Shown piece after piece: positions 19,545-31,519 of a stretch of DNA of 42,382 bases. Position numbers and translations under genes: made by a program. Each line of letters opens with the position of its first letter. Within the stretch, counting starts at the first letter, position 1. Origin of the DNA: Saksenaea vasiformis B4078 (Eukaryota; Mucoromycota; Mucoromycetes; Mucorales; Saksenaeaceae); the NCBI GenBank assembly GCA_000697055.1, contig JNDT01001322.1, forward strand, positions 1 through 42,382, written 5' to 3'. The notes under the pieces were generated by a model that searched no databases, was not told the origin of the DNA, and saw only the letters and a program-made list of their open reading frames with translations.

Positions 19545-21035
19545 ATGAATACAACTCCCAGCAAGCGCGAATTGCGTCATTTTTTGAAACGTTATGTTCC
19601 TCAACCAACAACCTCGACACTGGCTCGTGTTCATCGCACAGATAAAGTGAATGGTGTCAAGCCCCCGAAAGATTATGTAAATGCTCTGCTGACTCCATCA
19701 TACAATCAATTGGCTGTGACAAAAGTACAAGGTCCTTTTCAAAAGCATGAATGGCAGTCCGTGGGATCGACATTGGTTCAGTTACAAAAACTGGGACTGA
19801 GTTCTGTAGTTGTGATGGAAAATAGAAATTGGTCGCTGAATAGTTCGCGAATGGAACTCAGTAAGACGATGGTGAGCGAGAGCATGGCTTTGGTGGAGGC
19901 AATTGAACGAGCTCATGGACGTGCGCAGCCGGTGTATGGTGGAGGGATTTTTGAACAAAAGGCATCGGGTATCCATGTCAATCTTGATTTCATTCAATCC
20001 ATACTCGATAAGAACCAGATTCCTGTTGTTGTTCCTATTCTTTTGGAAGAGTCAGGCATGCAAAGACCAACCGAAGCAGACAAAATCATGACAGCACTCA
20101 CGCAGAAACTTACTGGTCAGGTGGATACCACGCCCGCCAAAATTGTCGTGATCAACAATGAAGGAGGAATACCCAACCATGAACGACCAGGAACAGCACA
20201 TAGTCTTATCAATATCCAAGAAGAGAATGATGGTATTGTAAAAGCACTTTCACAACAGGAGAAGTACCATCATGCCATCCAGAACCTTTCATTGGCGCGG
20301 GATTGTTTATCCATGCTTCCCACGTCCTCGTCTGCCGTCATTGTGCCGGTTGCATCGCTTCCTTCAGCTCTCATTCAAAATCTGGTAACAGATAAACCTC
20401 TCTATTCGTCCTCATTACCTATCAGTAAACTTGGAAGTGGCGGTCCTGATCTTCAGCGGGTTAACCAGATGCGCACGACAGTCCTTCGCCACGGAATTAA
20501 AATTCATCACCACCGACACCTGTCACAATTGGATTTACCACGGCTTACACAATTGTTGGAGGCGAGTTTTCAAAAGGCGCTGGACGCGGATGGGTTTTAT
20601 GACCGCCTGAGCCGCGATTTGGATGGCGCCATTATTGCAGGTGATTACGAGGGTGCGGTGTTAGTGACGAAAGAGCGAGCAAAGTCCTCCCGTTATTATT
20701 ACTATCTGGATAAATTCGCAATTGCTCCAGCAAGTCAAGGTGTCGGTGTAACGGATGTCCTTTGGAAACAAATGTGTGATGCTTACCCAGAATTACTTTG
20801 GCGAAGTCGAAAAGATAATGGTGTGAACAAATGGTAAGTTTATTTAGTATTAAAAAAAGAAAGTCAGACTTACCATTCACCCAAAACAAGGTATTTTGAA
20901 AGATCCAATGGTTATTTACGAATTCAAGATACCAACTGGGTACTGTTTTGGTACGGACTCGGTGGACACAAACATATTCATGATTACGCAGAGATTACCA
21001 AATCGATACCCGCATCATTCACAGGACCAAGATAG
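19545..21035 (+). CDS. N-acetylglutamate synthase, mitochondrial (Arg2 type)
   Basis: Makes N-acetylglutamate from glutamate and acetyl-CoA, the first step of arginine biosynthesis, in the mitochondrion. Exons 19545-20833 and 20891-21035 give 478 codons (477 aa). I use ATG 19545; an in-frame TTG lies one codon earlier. The N-terminal two thirds is the amino-acid-kinase-like domain of fungal NAGS (LGLSSVVVMENR, YGGGIFEQ, IPVVVPI, VVINNEGGIPN). The C-terminal third is the NAT/GNAT domain with YYYLDKFAIAPASQGVGVTD (acetyl-CoA loop), LLWRSRKDNGVNKW, YFERSNGY and WVLFWYG. The single 57-nt intron splits the WYFERS motif, and joining restores it. The early residues are basic with few acids (KRELRHFLKRYV), fitting a mitochondrial presequence. 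Confidence 0.93.
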
Positions 21036-22970
21036 ATTTTGAGGAAGTGTCAACCATTCCTTTTTGTAAATAGTACATACGAGACACCCCCCCCCATGAA
21101 AAGATAAATTTCCATTTTTGATAGTTGCTGACAATCACTTATTTCGTGTTGATCGAATGGCGTGATGGCCAATAACCAAAGGCTTGTCATTTCCTAAGCC
21201 AGTATCTCCTGTGATCACTCTTTAAGGAATGCTACGTGTGTGTGTGTGTGTGTGCAAGTCAGTCCATGTGCTCTTTGATCACTGTCAACCTGATAGACCG
21301 GAAGAAATAACGGTTGCTGGGTTCTCTCAGTTCGGGATGAAAAAGTTTTTTTTTTCTCATACGTTGTGCTATCAAGTTTTCGTGATTCAAGATGTCGGCT
21401 TACGAAATCCCTGCATTTCATCTTGTGATCCGGTAGAACTATCTCCGCTTTCAAACGGGCTTTGCAACATAACAGCGTGCAGCACATGCTGGTCCGTCCG
21501 CCAAGATCGCCGGCAAACAAGTCCGTGTGTATGTAACAAAGGTCAAAATTGAGAGTTAACAGTTCTCATTTTCTTCGCTACCAAAGATGGTGATAGTGAT
21601 CTCCACACTTTATGAACATTCGATTTTTTCAGGGAGGCGTGGGGAAATAGCATGATTGGTTGATATTATACGAGTCATGTAAGTGATAAGCGCTATGTAC
21701 GACCCTGGATGGGGGTCCCTGGACGTCGGTGCTTACATGACAACTCTCTTTGTAAAACACCATATGAGACAAAGAGCCGATAATCGACCGTAAATGATGA
21801 TAAGACACGCTGGAAAATAAATAATAATACAAGACCATGTTATATAAAACTTTGTTTCATTACAAACTTCTGAATCAGCTCATGTAGCACGTCATCTCTT
21901 TTTGGCTGTCATCAAAGATCTTTTTTTTTTCCTTCGTGGCACAAATCGTCACGTAGGCATGACTGTGATGTGATGTGATGTAAAAGAGAATCCCAATGTG
22001 ATCGCTTAACCCAGGGACTTCGTCTATCATCCATAGAGACAGCGAATGATGAAGGGACTGTGGGAAGTTTCTTCGTTACTTGATTTGATAAGAAACTTCT
22101 TTTTTCTTGACAAAGTTTCTTTTGTGTCACTTCAGTCAACTAGCAAGATGAGCTTTTTTTTTTTTGTTTTTTATTGGCCAATCATTGTAACCCTTGATCT
22201 GTTGGACCCTGCATTGATCCTTCCTTTTTTTACAGTAAAAGGACGAGATAAGTCTTCGTTGTAAGAATGGTTGCATAGAATGGTTGCATAGTAACGGGGG
22301 AACGAAGTTAGAAAGAAGATGTTCAAAAATGAAAACAAAGGGCACGTGAGACCCTAATGTTTTCTTTTCTTTTTTATGAGCTGTCTAACGCGGAAATCGG
22401 TATTTCCCACGGCGAAAAAAAAAAAATTGTTGGCACGCGCACAAGATTCAACGTTTTCCCTTTTCGGGACGATTTATCTCGATCGGAATATCAAACTATT
22501 CGCTCTTCTTTTTCGAGTTTGCTAAAAAAAAGTTCTATTGGGTTCTTTTTAGGCAATTTTGGATTGGTATGGTAGCAAAAAGAATACATCACTCGCACTT
22601 TTGGGGAAAAGCTGTCCACTTTTTTAATGTTTTATAGCGTTCTTTTTTCTCGTGTTTCTCTCATTCGTACGATTTCTCATGCGAGACAAAAAGGGGTTTC
22701 ATAATAAAGAAATAAGGAAGAGAAAGGGTATTTTTTTTTATTTAAAGTTCAAGATGAGGTGGTGTTACTGAACCCAGTAGTACAAGATCATGTGCGAAAA
22801 GACACCCGACACATCAGTTGTAGTAGTTTAGTTAGGGATAAAGGACACTGACGTGGAACAAGCCCATTTTCCTTATATTCTCCTCGCTTTTTCCCTATTT
22901 TTTTTTGTTTTTTTTTTGTTCCTTCTTCTTTTCTTTTTTTTTTTCTCTTTAACTAAATATTATTATTATT
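21036..22970. other. 1.9-kb intergenic region upstream of the peptide transporter
   Basis: No gene recognised. It contains a TG repeat at about 21235-21255, a short GATGT repeat near 21965-21980 and many poly-T tracts, densest at 22890-22950 just before the transporter ATG. Such T-rich runs are common in fungal promoters. The length suggests a regulated promoter (inference). Confidence 0.5.
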
Positions 22971-24959
22971 ATGTCTGAAAAGACAGAGAAAGACCAAGTA
23001 GACGATTTACAGCATTTTGATGAGAATGAACTGCAGGAACCTACAGAGGAAGAATGGAATACTTTACGCGAAGTTGCTGATGCTATCCCATATTCTGCCT
23101 ATCTCGTCATCTTAATCGAATTCTGTGAACGTTTTACTTACTATGGTCTTAATGGCCCTTTCCAAAATTATATCCAATTTCCCGCTCCAGAAAGCTGTAA
23201 GTAGTAGTAGTAGCAAAAGATCGATAGTATAACTTTGACATTCATTCGTTCCCTTGAATTGATTAGATCCTGCCGAACAAGCTGGTGCTATGGGCAAAGG
23301 ACATCAAACCGCAACTGCCCTTACAACTTTTTTTCAATTTTGGTGTTATATCACGCCAATTTTGGGTGCCATTGTTGCTGATCAGTACCTTGGCAAATAC
23401 AAAACTATCGTCGTCTTCGCGGTTATTTATATGATCGGTCTCTTGATTTTGACCTTGACTGCTATCCCTGCAGCCATTGCAAGTAACGCCACCTTCCCCG
23501 GTTTTATTGTGGCTATCATCATTATTGGTCTCGGTACAGGTGGTATCAAAGCCAATGTCTCTCCACTGGTAGCCGAGCAGTACCGAAGCAAGACACCTTT
23601 CGTCAGAACTTTAAAGGACGGTAGTCGTGTGATCGTGACCCCTCAAGCTACCTATCAAAAGATTTTCAATCTGTTTTACTGGGGTATCAACGTCGGATCC
23701 TTGTCGGCTATCGCTACCACCGAGTTGGAAAAAAATATCGGTTTCTGGCCTGCCTACTTGCTGCCCACCTGTATGTTTGTTCCTTGCATCATTGTCGTTA
23801 TCCTTGGTCGAAAACGTTATGTCCAGAATCCTCCCCGTGGTTCCGTCTTTGTCGAAGCTGGTAGACTTTTCTTCTTCAGTTGGAAAGTCAAAGGAGGTTT
23901 GGAAGCCTGTAAGCCCTCCCATCTCGCTACCGAACATCCCGAACTCCTTGCCAAAGCCACATGGGACGACATTTTTGTGGACGAATTGAAGCGAACGTTG
24001 AAAGCCTGTATTGTCTTTTGCTGGTATCCCATCTACTGGCTTTGCTATGCTCAGATGACCAACAACTTGATTTCTCAAGCCGCCACCATGCTTACTGGAA
24101 ATGTCCCCAACGATATTATGCAGAACATTGATCCTATTGCATTGATTATTCTTATTCCTTTGATGGATCGTATCATTTATCCCGGCCTTCGACGTATGGG
24201 AATACCCATGCGACCCATCATGCGTATCACCTTGGGATTCTTGTTTGCCGCCGTCGCCATGTGAGTTTCAACCAGTTTACAGAAATGATGACTTCAAGGG
24301 TTGCTTATACTTTTACTCTTTAATTTTATAGGGGTTATACTGCTGGTATCCAAGCCAAGGTTTACAGCACGCCGCCATTCTATGATCATCCTGATGGTGA
24401 AAACAAGAACTGGATTTCAGCAGCATATCAAATCCCATCGTATGTCTTTATCGCTATCTCCGAAATCTTTGCTTCGATTACCGGTCTTGAGTATGCTTAC
24501 AAGAAGGCTCCTCAGTCAATGAAGTCCATTGTTATGGCTCTGTTCTTGCTTACCAACTGTTTCGGTTCCATTCTTGGTTTTGCCATGGTTTCTGTTGCTG
24601 TTAACCCGAAATTGACATGGATGTATACCGGTATTTCGGCTGCTTCCTTTGTCTGTACTGTCCTGTTTTACATCTGCCATCGTAAGAATGATGATGTTGA
24701 CGTACTCGAGGATTCCATTGTACGTGACGACAAACAGTTGGAGCAATACGAGCGAAAGCATATTGCTGCCGAATTTGACCCTGAGAAGGAAATCATTGAG
24801 CACCGTTCTGTTCGCGACCTCCCCGTAACACACACCACCATCACGGGCGACAAGTTAAACGTCGAGACTTCAAGCAAGCGCAACAGTGCGGCCGTTGATG
24901 CAGAGCACGCGGCTTATGTCAATGCCACTGGCGCTTCGCCATCGCCGCACGGTCCTTAG
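22971..24959 (+). CDS. PTR2-type proton-coupled di/tripeptide transporter
   Basis: A POT/PTR family (SLC15-like) importer of small peptides at the plasma membrane. Exons 22971-23196, 23267-24260 and 24332-24959 give 616 codons (615 aa). The first signature ExxERFxYYG is EFCERFTYYG (50-59); the second, FYWGINVGSL, is at about 212-221; GTGGIKANVSP is also present. Hydrophobic segments throughout fit 12 membrane helices, with a long cytosolic loop and a charged C-terminal tail after about residue 510 (IVRDDKQLEQYERKH). Exon 1 encodes an acidic N-terminus. The last intron splits AMGYTAGIQAKVY. In yeast PTR2 is controlled by Cup9/Ubr1; nothing here shows how this gene is controlled. Confidence 0.95.
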
Positions 24960-25876
24960 ATAACCGTAATTTAATGACCCCCTTCCTTTTCTTTATTCCA
25001 CTAATGTTTAGTTGACAAACTTCCTTCTTTTTTTGTTGGGCATTTCATTTGCTGTGCAAAGAGATAAATGATAGCTGTGTACAATTTGATATTCTATTAT
25101 AAAATATTTTGAACATATATCGATAATATCGTTTTCCTCTACCGAATAGACTAAGGACGACGTGGTTGATCCTACGCTGTCACCACCATAATTTACTGGA
25201 TTTGGGAATCACCATTTGCATCAGATAAATAGCATGAGACATTCAAGCCGAAGAACTGTCGCACTGTGACGTGATGCGTTTTGCATTAATCCAAAAAAGA
25301 GTTTGCGCCTGGATAACCAGAGTCTTGCATTAAGTCGCTCCAGTGATGGGTACCCAGTATCCCATCGGAAGCAAGTAAAAATGTCTCACGACAAGGACAG
25401 GTTCCACCCAAAACGATCCGTATTCAAAGGAACGCATGAATATCTTTTTTTTTTTTTCTTTGGCTCTGTTCTTTCCCAAAAACCATCCCGGTAGGGATGT
25501 CAATTCTTCAAAATGTATACAGGATCAGTCATTCTCCATGCTATATTTTAGCCTACAGGACCTCTGTTCGAACCACTTAGCTGAGTGAGCTCCTTCTTGT
25601 CACATTCGGTAAGTGAAATTGTATCTATTGGTATGCACAATTGTCACTCATTCTTACATCCTTCGTCTGGGGACCAAGTTGATATAAGTAGAGTATTACC
25701 TTACCGCCAATTTACATACTACTGATAACCGCATATTTCATCCCTTCCTTAGCGGAAACCTGGCTCTTCATGGACGCAAGATTTATTTAGTGTAGCGTAA
25801 AAAAATGATTCAATAAACAGTATTCTATGCTGTTCGAGAATAACATCATATGTGTTGTGCTTTGACGGTATGTACA
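24960..25876. other. Intergenic between convergent genes, with a dispersed repeat copy
   Basis: Holds 3' ends of the transporter and the carrier. Positions 25748-25825 are the third copy of the repeat seen inverted at 4773-4958. No other gene or RNA was recognised. Confidence 0.5.
25748..25825 (+). repeat. Third copy of the dispersed repeat
   Basis: Shares AACCTGGCTCTTC, GGACGCAAGATTTATTTAG and GCGTAAAAAAATGATTC with the inverted pair at 4773-4958. The reverse complement matches 4773-4840 over about 70 bp with few differences. Confidence 0.65.
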
Positions 25877-27172
25877 TTAGTTGGGATTATACTTTTTCAA
25901 GTCCTGGAATTTTTGAACAATCAGTTCATAGGTAAGGATGGTCATGGCTGAAGAAGGAACAGTTCGTAAAAGATTTGTCGGCAGCCCCTTGTAGAAACCC
26001 CGTAAGCCTTCTTCTACATGAATAACCTTGATTGCATGCATGATGCCTTGGTATTTAAAGGGTTTTCTGGTTTGATTCTGCAGTCGAGTTCGAATTACCT
26101 AATAATAACATATCCATTATTAGTGCAAGAAGAAACAGCCAAAAGTGTTACCTCGTGGGGGTATGTAGCCATGCTAGCTGCCATTTTAGAAAGGGAAGAT
26201 GCCAGCAAAATGGCTATGGATCCGGAGGTCATATTTGTCTCTGCATCTATCGTTCAACAATTCAGTTTTTCCTGTTCTTTCAGCTTTTTTTTTTCTTCCT
26301 TAGATGCTTACGGAACCAATGCTTAAGTTTTTCGTATAATGGAAATTGCAGGGCAACGTGGCTTACACCAATTAAAGACGGACCCAGTCCTTTGTAAAAT
26401 CCACGAATACCTTCGTCTCTAGCAATAGTACGAAATGCATGAATGGTATTATGGTAACGATATGCGGTACGTTCATTCTGCGTCTACAATAAACCGAGCA
26501 TCGATATAAGCTTTTTTTTTTCTCCATTGATCGTCCTACGCTCCTTACCATAAAACGTGTCTTTATAACCCATAGAGGATTTGTCAGCGATGTAGATGCT
26601 GCGCCTGCAGTCATTGCTGAAGCAATATGTGTCATCCACTCCTGATCCTGTCGGCCTAAACGAAGAAAAAAAAATTGATAAGGATAACCCGTCCAATGGC
26701 CTTTTTTTTTTCCTTTTACCTTTTCCGCCGGACCATCTTCCTTTACAATAATCATATACAGTGAAATAAATGGCCCATGTAGGCAAGTAACCAAAAATTG
26801 TCGGTCCTAAACCTCGGTAAAGACCTCGAATTCCTTCTTCGTTCCATATCCTTGATAAGGTACCTAAGGTTGTTGGGTTAAGGCACAGAGAAAAAAAGAA
26901 AAAGGTCGTCTCTCTAAAACCACATACCCACAGTTCCTCGATAAATGACTACACCCGGTTCTCGTTTGCCTTGGTTTTGTAAACGTGTCTTAACAACATC
27001 CAGAGGACAAGTAACGATGGACGATACAATGCCGGCGCCTGCACCAGCTATAGAATGTTTCAAATTGTCATGATTGAGACTTATGCAGTGGGTCAGCCTT
27101 TTCTTCTGGATTCCCACGGTCTAAAATGAAGCCTTACGCAAATTCTTTCCACCAGTTGAAGGCGTAGCTCAT
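25877..27172 (-). CDS. Mitochondrial carrier, NAD+/pyrimidine-nucleotide (Ndt1/SLC25A32-36-like) subgroup
   Basis: An inner-membrane solute carrier built from seven exons (minus order): 27138-27172, 26928-27079, 26720-26863, 26549-26655, 26312-26483, 26152-26246, 25877-26098. The total is 309 codons (308 aa), the normal carrier length. Three tandem repeats each carry the Px[D/E]xx[K/R] signature: [10 protein letters not shown] (37-42), [10 protein letters not shown] (137-142) and PHEVIRTRLQ (233-238). [29 protein letters not shown] and the Trp-containing PLWVIK second signature are typical of the yeast Ndt1/Yia6 NAD+ carriers and their SLC25A32/33/36 relatives. The exact substrate cannot be set from sequence alone. 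Exon 1 is tiny (35 bp); an AAG acceptor starts exon 2. It converges on the peptide transporter. Confidence 0.9.
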
Positions 27173-28809
27173 CGCAAGAGGAATGGTGGAATACGCGTTC
27201 AGGTAAAGTTGGTTTCTACGTTCGGAAGAGATAAAAGTTTAAAAAGAAAAAAAAAAGAGCTTTGCCGAGAAAAAAGGGGTGTGTGTCTTCTAAGAGGATA
27301 GTGGTGGCGCAAGAGAGAGGTTACGTTTCATACAAAACAGAAAAAATAAAGATAACAGGTCGCAAGTTCAGACTTCTGGCACCGACATTACTTATCGGCC
27401 AATGAAACAGCAGCTCATCGTTGTACCCCTTGATGATTCCTATTGGTCCATCTTTCCTGGTGAGGTGTGCTGGGAAGGAAGCACTATGAAAAGTCTCCAA
27501 CAAGACTATAACCGGTTTTAGTGCATATTCCGCGGCTAAATTTGTGGGTAACATGACTCCAAAAAAGCTATCAACAAAAATTGATTCGATCATGCAATAG
27601 GACTAAAAGAGATGACAGTCGGAGCAATGCAATTCACATCTATTCCTTCTAGCTTATGCAACGGCGGTTCTCCGCGATCTGTTCATGAAGGCCGGGTGAT
27701 ACAGAAACCACTTATTGTAAACTGATTAAAGCTAGCAACTCTCTTTATCTTAGCATTAAATGGTTGTACAGACCTAAGAGTGCGTGACACTCTGCTTGAA
27801 ACCATCGAAGCAATTCATACGAATCTCCCTTTTTCTTTAGTTTCATAGCAATGTGGGAAAAAACCAACCGGAGAAATATCGTGGGGATTCGTTTCCGTGA
27901 GGGTTCGTTCCCTTGTGCTGAGTTAAAACTTCATTGGGGTGATGATGGGAAAAAAGTCCTATTCTCACAATCACCCCGATTAAACAACAATAGCATTGTT
28001 TGTTACCTTGCTGGGTAGATGAAGGGTTCAAAATATAAAAAGAACAAGGGACGATGATGCTTAATTCTACTTTCGCCAGCACAGTACGTGCAACCTTAAT
28101 GCCGTGCTTAATGACCGTGTTTTCCAAATTAGAACCTGCTTTTTGCCGACACATGCGCTGTCGTTTTTTTCAAAAACAATGTCGGGCTTTTGTAAAACAG
28201 ACACGGAGTTTCTCCTTTTGGACATGTCCAGTTTCTATGTAGTCTGTAGGAGGAAGCCATACAGGTCGAATACCACGAGATGTCTGGTGCTGACGATCTA
28301 TAGTCATCAACATCCTTTGGATCCCACAGATAACCAGCTAAAGCCAACTTAAGCAATACTACATATCATTGTGTTGAATATCCGTATCCTTTTTCATGTT
28401 AACGTCGAACAGGTTTATGACAGCTGTTAGCGATTTATTCAAGACCATGAGTTCAATCGGCTGATTACGCCAGATGCAGAGGAAAAGACGTTGTGCCATG
28501 ATTTCTTCTCTCATGGAATCAAGAAAATCAATCGCTTGTGCGTTTCTACCTTAGTATCTTACTATCCATTTGCATAAAGACACGCAAACAAACGTAGAAC
28601 CTTCATAGGGCCAGCTCTATCCGGATCAAATCAAGGATCTCGTCTGATACAAACACTGTAACGATTGCTTAAGAAAAGATGGCATTTTATGGTAATAAAC
28701 GAGTAGGAATGAGGGAAATCCGCGCAGCGGTCGTGTTCACGCTGTGACGCGTCAACCTGCTTTCGGCGTATATCCGAAGCAACGGCACAGCGTCATATCC
28801 GAAAAAGTC
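27173..28809. other. Intergenic region including a possible broken gene
   Basis: The left part is the carrier promoter (inverted CCAAT boxes near 27398 and 27442, T-rich run near 27250). The rest is unassigned apart from the minus-strand coding-like stretch listed at 27998-28545. Confidence 0.4.
27998..28545 (-). pseudogene. Coding-like stretch broken into several frames, family unknown
   Basis: Reading the minus strand, protein-like segments follow one another but in changing frames: QAIDFLDSMREEIMAQ with IWRNQPIELMVLNKSL (28545 to stop at 28359); LALAGYLWDPKDVDDYRSS (from about 28356); RPVWLPPTDYIETGHVQKEK (to stop at 28170); then GSNLENTVIKHGIKVARTVL (from 28154). Simple short introns do not join all of them, so frameshifts or an unrecognised exon structure are likely. 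I do not recognise the family. It could be a decayed host gene or part of a transposon ORF. Confidence 0.35.
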
Positions 28810-30276
28810 ATGACTCACCTTCATTCAGCTACTTCAAGCGAATCCGATTACATTCCCGATTACCGTACCTCTAATGCACGGTTTCAACAAAAATTACTGG
28901 CTGCGCAACAGTCGGCCACCGATAGACAAATAGAGGACGATCTCGTAAGACCGTCATTGATAGCGATGCCGATCTAAGAAAGGTTTCCCTAAGGAATTAC
29001 TAGATGTTTACGATCTACCTGATGCAGAAGAACAGTTGGAAGAAGAAAGAAATAATTTGTTATCCCAGGTGGAAGCAATTGAAAACGAAGTAACAACACT
29101 TAAGCAACAACTGGAACATAAGAGAGCGCGGAGACGACGCGAAGCTACAATATCTAAACTAACTCCGGAAGAACGCGCAAAGGCCGTCGAGCAAGAAGAG
29201 AATCTTGAGGAGGAGGATGCGATAGATAACTTGGATGTTCTTTTGTGAGTGTCGTACAGCATGACAGCGATCCAGAAAAACTAACTACTGCATCAGCGAT
29301 TATTTGCTTTTTGTTGGTGGTGCGCCTCTTCCAATCAATGCAGCAGATATGTCTACGAGTAATATGATAGCACCGCATGCCGAACTACGTGAAAAAGCAA
29401 AGAATGATCCAGAGGTAACCGGAACACATCAATGGCTCCTGTGCGTTAAGTTCCTTCCTTTTTTCTCAAAAAGGTGCTACGGCAAGCAGAATTTACACAT
29501 ATCCGATTTCAGCAAACCGATAATCGACTTGTCAGCGATCATGCACGTGAGGGCGAGATTCGTGAATGTGAACTGAGTGGGACTTGTTACGATCAGCCGT
29601 TCAATCTTGCTTTTGAAGTTTCGGAACCAAATTATGTCGTAAGCAATATGACGTTCCAGCTTAGTATTGTTATGCAGCTCGAAACGGGTCCAATTCTACA
29701 ACAGTAAGTGGTTACGTTATGAGAACAAAAGTATTTATAGAAGCCAGAATAAAAGATGAATGCGATCTGCTTGGTTTCTTTCGGTTACTTGTACACTATG
29801 CACGGCTCGATGATCAACGTAGAACCGTGTTTAGCGAATTACAAGACTGGGCCGATAACAATGGATTATATGTGGAAGCGTTAGCAGAAGACAGGTTACG
29901 GTTCCAAAAGGATAGGTATGTTAACAGGCATCGAAGAAGGAAAAGGAGGATTGAACATTTTCTTCAGAGACGAAGGGCCCGACATTATACTGTCGTGGAC
30001 CACGACTCTTCAGAATACTGAACCAGAAGAAGTTGGCGTCAATATCTGTGAACGTGTTCTTCCCGACATCCAAATGCAGCTTGATTCATGTAAGTGAAGG
30101 GAGATCCTCTTTTCCAGTTATCATGACTGACGATGGTCAACTGTTTTGCAGGGGAAACACCGGATCCTCACAAAAGCAATGAGCTGTTACAGGAACGGTT
30201 TAAATGGTTAATTGAAACGAAAGGCGTCCTAACTGCTGTGGAAGCGATCCTTTCTGCATTATTTATTGATGAATAA
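28810..30276 (+). CDS. Centromere protein P (CENP-P, Ctf19-related RWD kinetochore protein)
   Basis: Seven exons: 28810-28944, 28994-29244, 29297-29414, 29474-29703, 29748-29915, 29968-30089, 30152-30276; 383 codons (382 aa). The second exon is a coiled coil (EEERNNLLSQVEAIENEV...). Exon 4 has ELSGTCYDQPFNLAFEV, matching the LSGNC...F.L.F core of vertebrate CENP-P. Exons 5-7 carry DLLGFFRLLVHYARL, DEGPDIILSW and KGVLTAVEAILSALF, in the same order as in CENP-P. CENP-P with CENP-O forms the RWD-domain pair of the COMA/CCAN inner kinetochore (family knowledge). Introns are very short (44-62 nt); the 44-nt intron at 29704-29747 is needed for frame. The start is the least certain part: the frame is open upstream to 28699 with no ATG, so an extra 5' exon is possible. 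Confidence 0.8.
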
Positions 30277-30859
30277 AGAAAGAGATGACTACCGGGAAAA
30301 TGGTACGCGGGAATGATCGTTGGAGAGGCGTTGTCAACATACCTAAAATTCGTCCATGTTGAAGCAGATGGAGACATACCATGATTATAATTCACAGCTG
30401 CTGTCTTTGAAATAGTGTATCATCAGATGTCGTTGTCAGTAGAAATATCGACTTTATGAATGGATAAGGTCCTCCTTGTGAAAAAATATTTAGCCTAATT
30501 TCCACTTAACTTTCAACAACTCATGATAAGACACCTAGAAGAGTACATGAGCTGCAAGGAAGAAGCACTTTCGAAGCGCTTTAAAAGAACTACTGAACAA
30601 ATTTGGTAACCGACTAGTGATAGTCCAATGGGACACCCCACCACGCAGATTTTATGCAAAATGGCCCAGTGTCTGCTTTGCTCGAGAAAAACCTGTTGAG
30701 CTACAGGCTGGATTGACAAAAAACACCTCGTCAATTCGTTCCCGCGCATACGCACACTGCATAGAAGCCAAGCCCATAGTAAAACAACTTTGTTTAAAAG
30801 GCAATAATCCTTCGCAGTACCTTCGATGTATAGGACTTGGATATCACAAGCATTTAACA
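30277..30859. other. Intergenic between convergent genes
   Basis: Contains the 3' ends of the CENP-P and MATH genes. A minus-strand open frame (30513-30863) continues past the MATH stop in another frame but resembles nothing I know. Confidence 0.4.
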
Positions 30860-31519
30860 TCACGCTTCTTCTACCTCTTCGTTGCTCTGTACAACTCGAA
30901 CATAGGCGGAGATAACAAATTTGCCATCAACGACGAATGCCGCGTTGATTCTAACACCTCTCCTCAGCATCCCTATCTTACAGAATCTCTCGAAGCCCCG
31001 GCAAGGGTTATCAAAGTTAAGTAGATTAGCTACGACCGAAAACCATCGTGTCAGCATAGTATCCTTTTTTTTTTTTTACGTATCCTGGTTGCATGCTAGA
31101 TTGTTGGAGTTGAGCACGCAGTATGAGAACAGTGGTCTTAATTTTCTTTTGTTTTACATACCTTGGTAAAACCTACTCGCTTGATCGTTAGGGTTGGATA
31201 TCATTATACTGAATTCCGCACTGACGCTGCAGTCTTTCGGTTTTGGACCCACTAGCTCCACATAGGCAGAGATGTGCTTTTCCACTTTTCCTCCATTCGG
31301 ATATAGGCTTATTCTTCTATTCGTATGATAAATAACGTAGCATATTCTGAGATCTCATCATTTAAAGCCACCGGAGTCAAAGCAATCGCTGTACATCACG
31401 CATTGACAGTGTTGCCAGTTGGTCACAGTCCAATGATAGGCCTGAAAATCTATTTCCTTATGTTTGCTGCGTGGAAGCAACGTAAGAGCCATACCATCCA
31501 CTGAAAGAGGCATTATCAT
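30860..31519 (-). CDS. MATH (TRAF-homology) domain protein with a non-GT splice donor
   Basis: Three exons (31362-31519, 31162-31316, 30860-31029) join to 161 codons (160 aa), nearly all of it one MATH domain as in USP7/UBP15. Features in order: FQAYHWTVTNWQ, FDSGGFK, RISLYPNGGKVEKHISAYVELV, CSVSAEFSIMISNP, CRGFERFCKI and FVISAYVRVVQ. No protease or BTB domain follows; the frame stops soon after. The first intron (31317-31361, 45 nt) has a normal AG acceptor but starts AT (ATGATGAG) where GTGATGAG would be expected. All phases otherwise close. Unless AT-AG splicing occurs, the intron's TGA truncates the protein, so the gene may be freshly broken. The second intron (132 nt) contains a 13-base homopolymer. 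Start at 31519 or 31492. Confidence 0.7.

Noticed and set aside
25560..25600. tRNA-like GGTTCGAAC on the minus strand
   Set aside because: The B-box does not fit beyond the core and no A-box or cloverleaf stems are evident.
29704..29723. 20-nt intron in the CENP-P gene
   Set aside because: It keeps the frame, but the acceptor at 29747 (44 nt) keeps the same frame and is a far more likely intron length.
29916..29967. Frameshift between exons 5 and 6 of the CENP-P gene
   Set aside because: A normal 52-nt intron with a TTTTCTTCAG acceptor explains the frame change fully.
30617..31024. 135-codon plus-strand frame
   Set aside because: Its right part is antisense to the last MATH exon, which is supported by domain homology.
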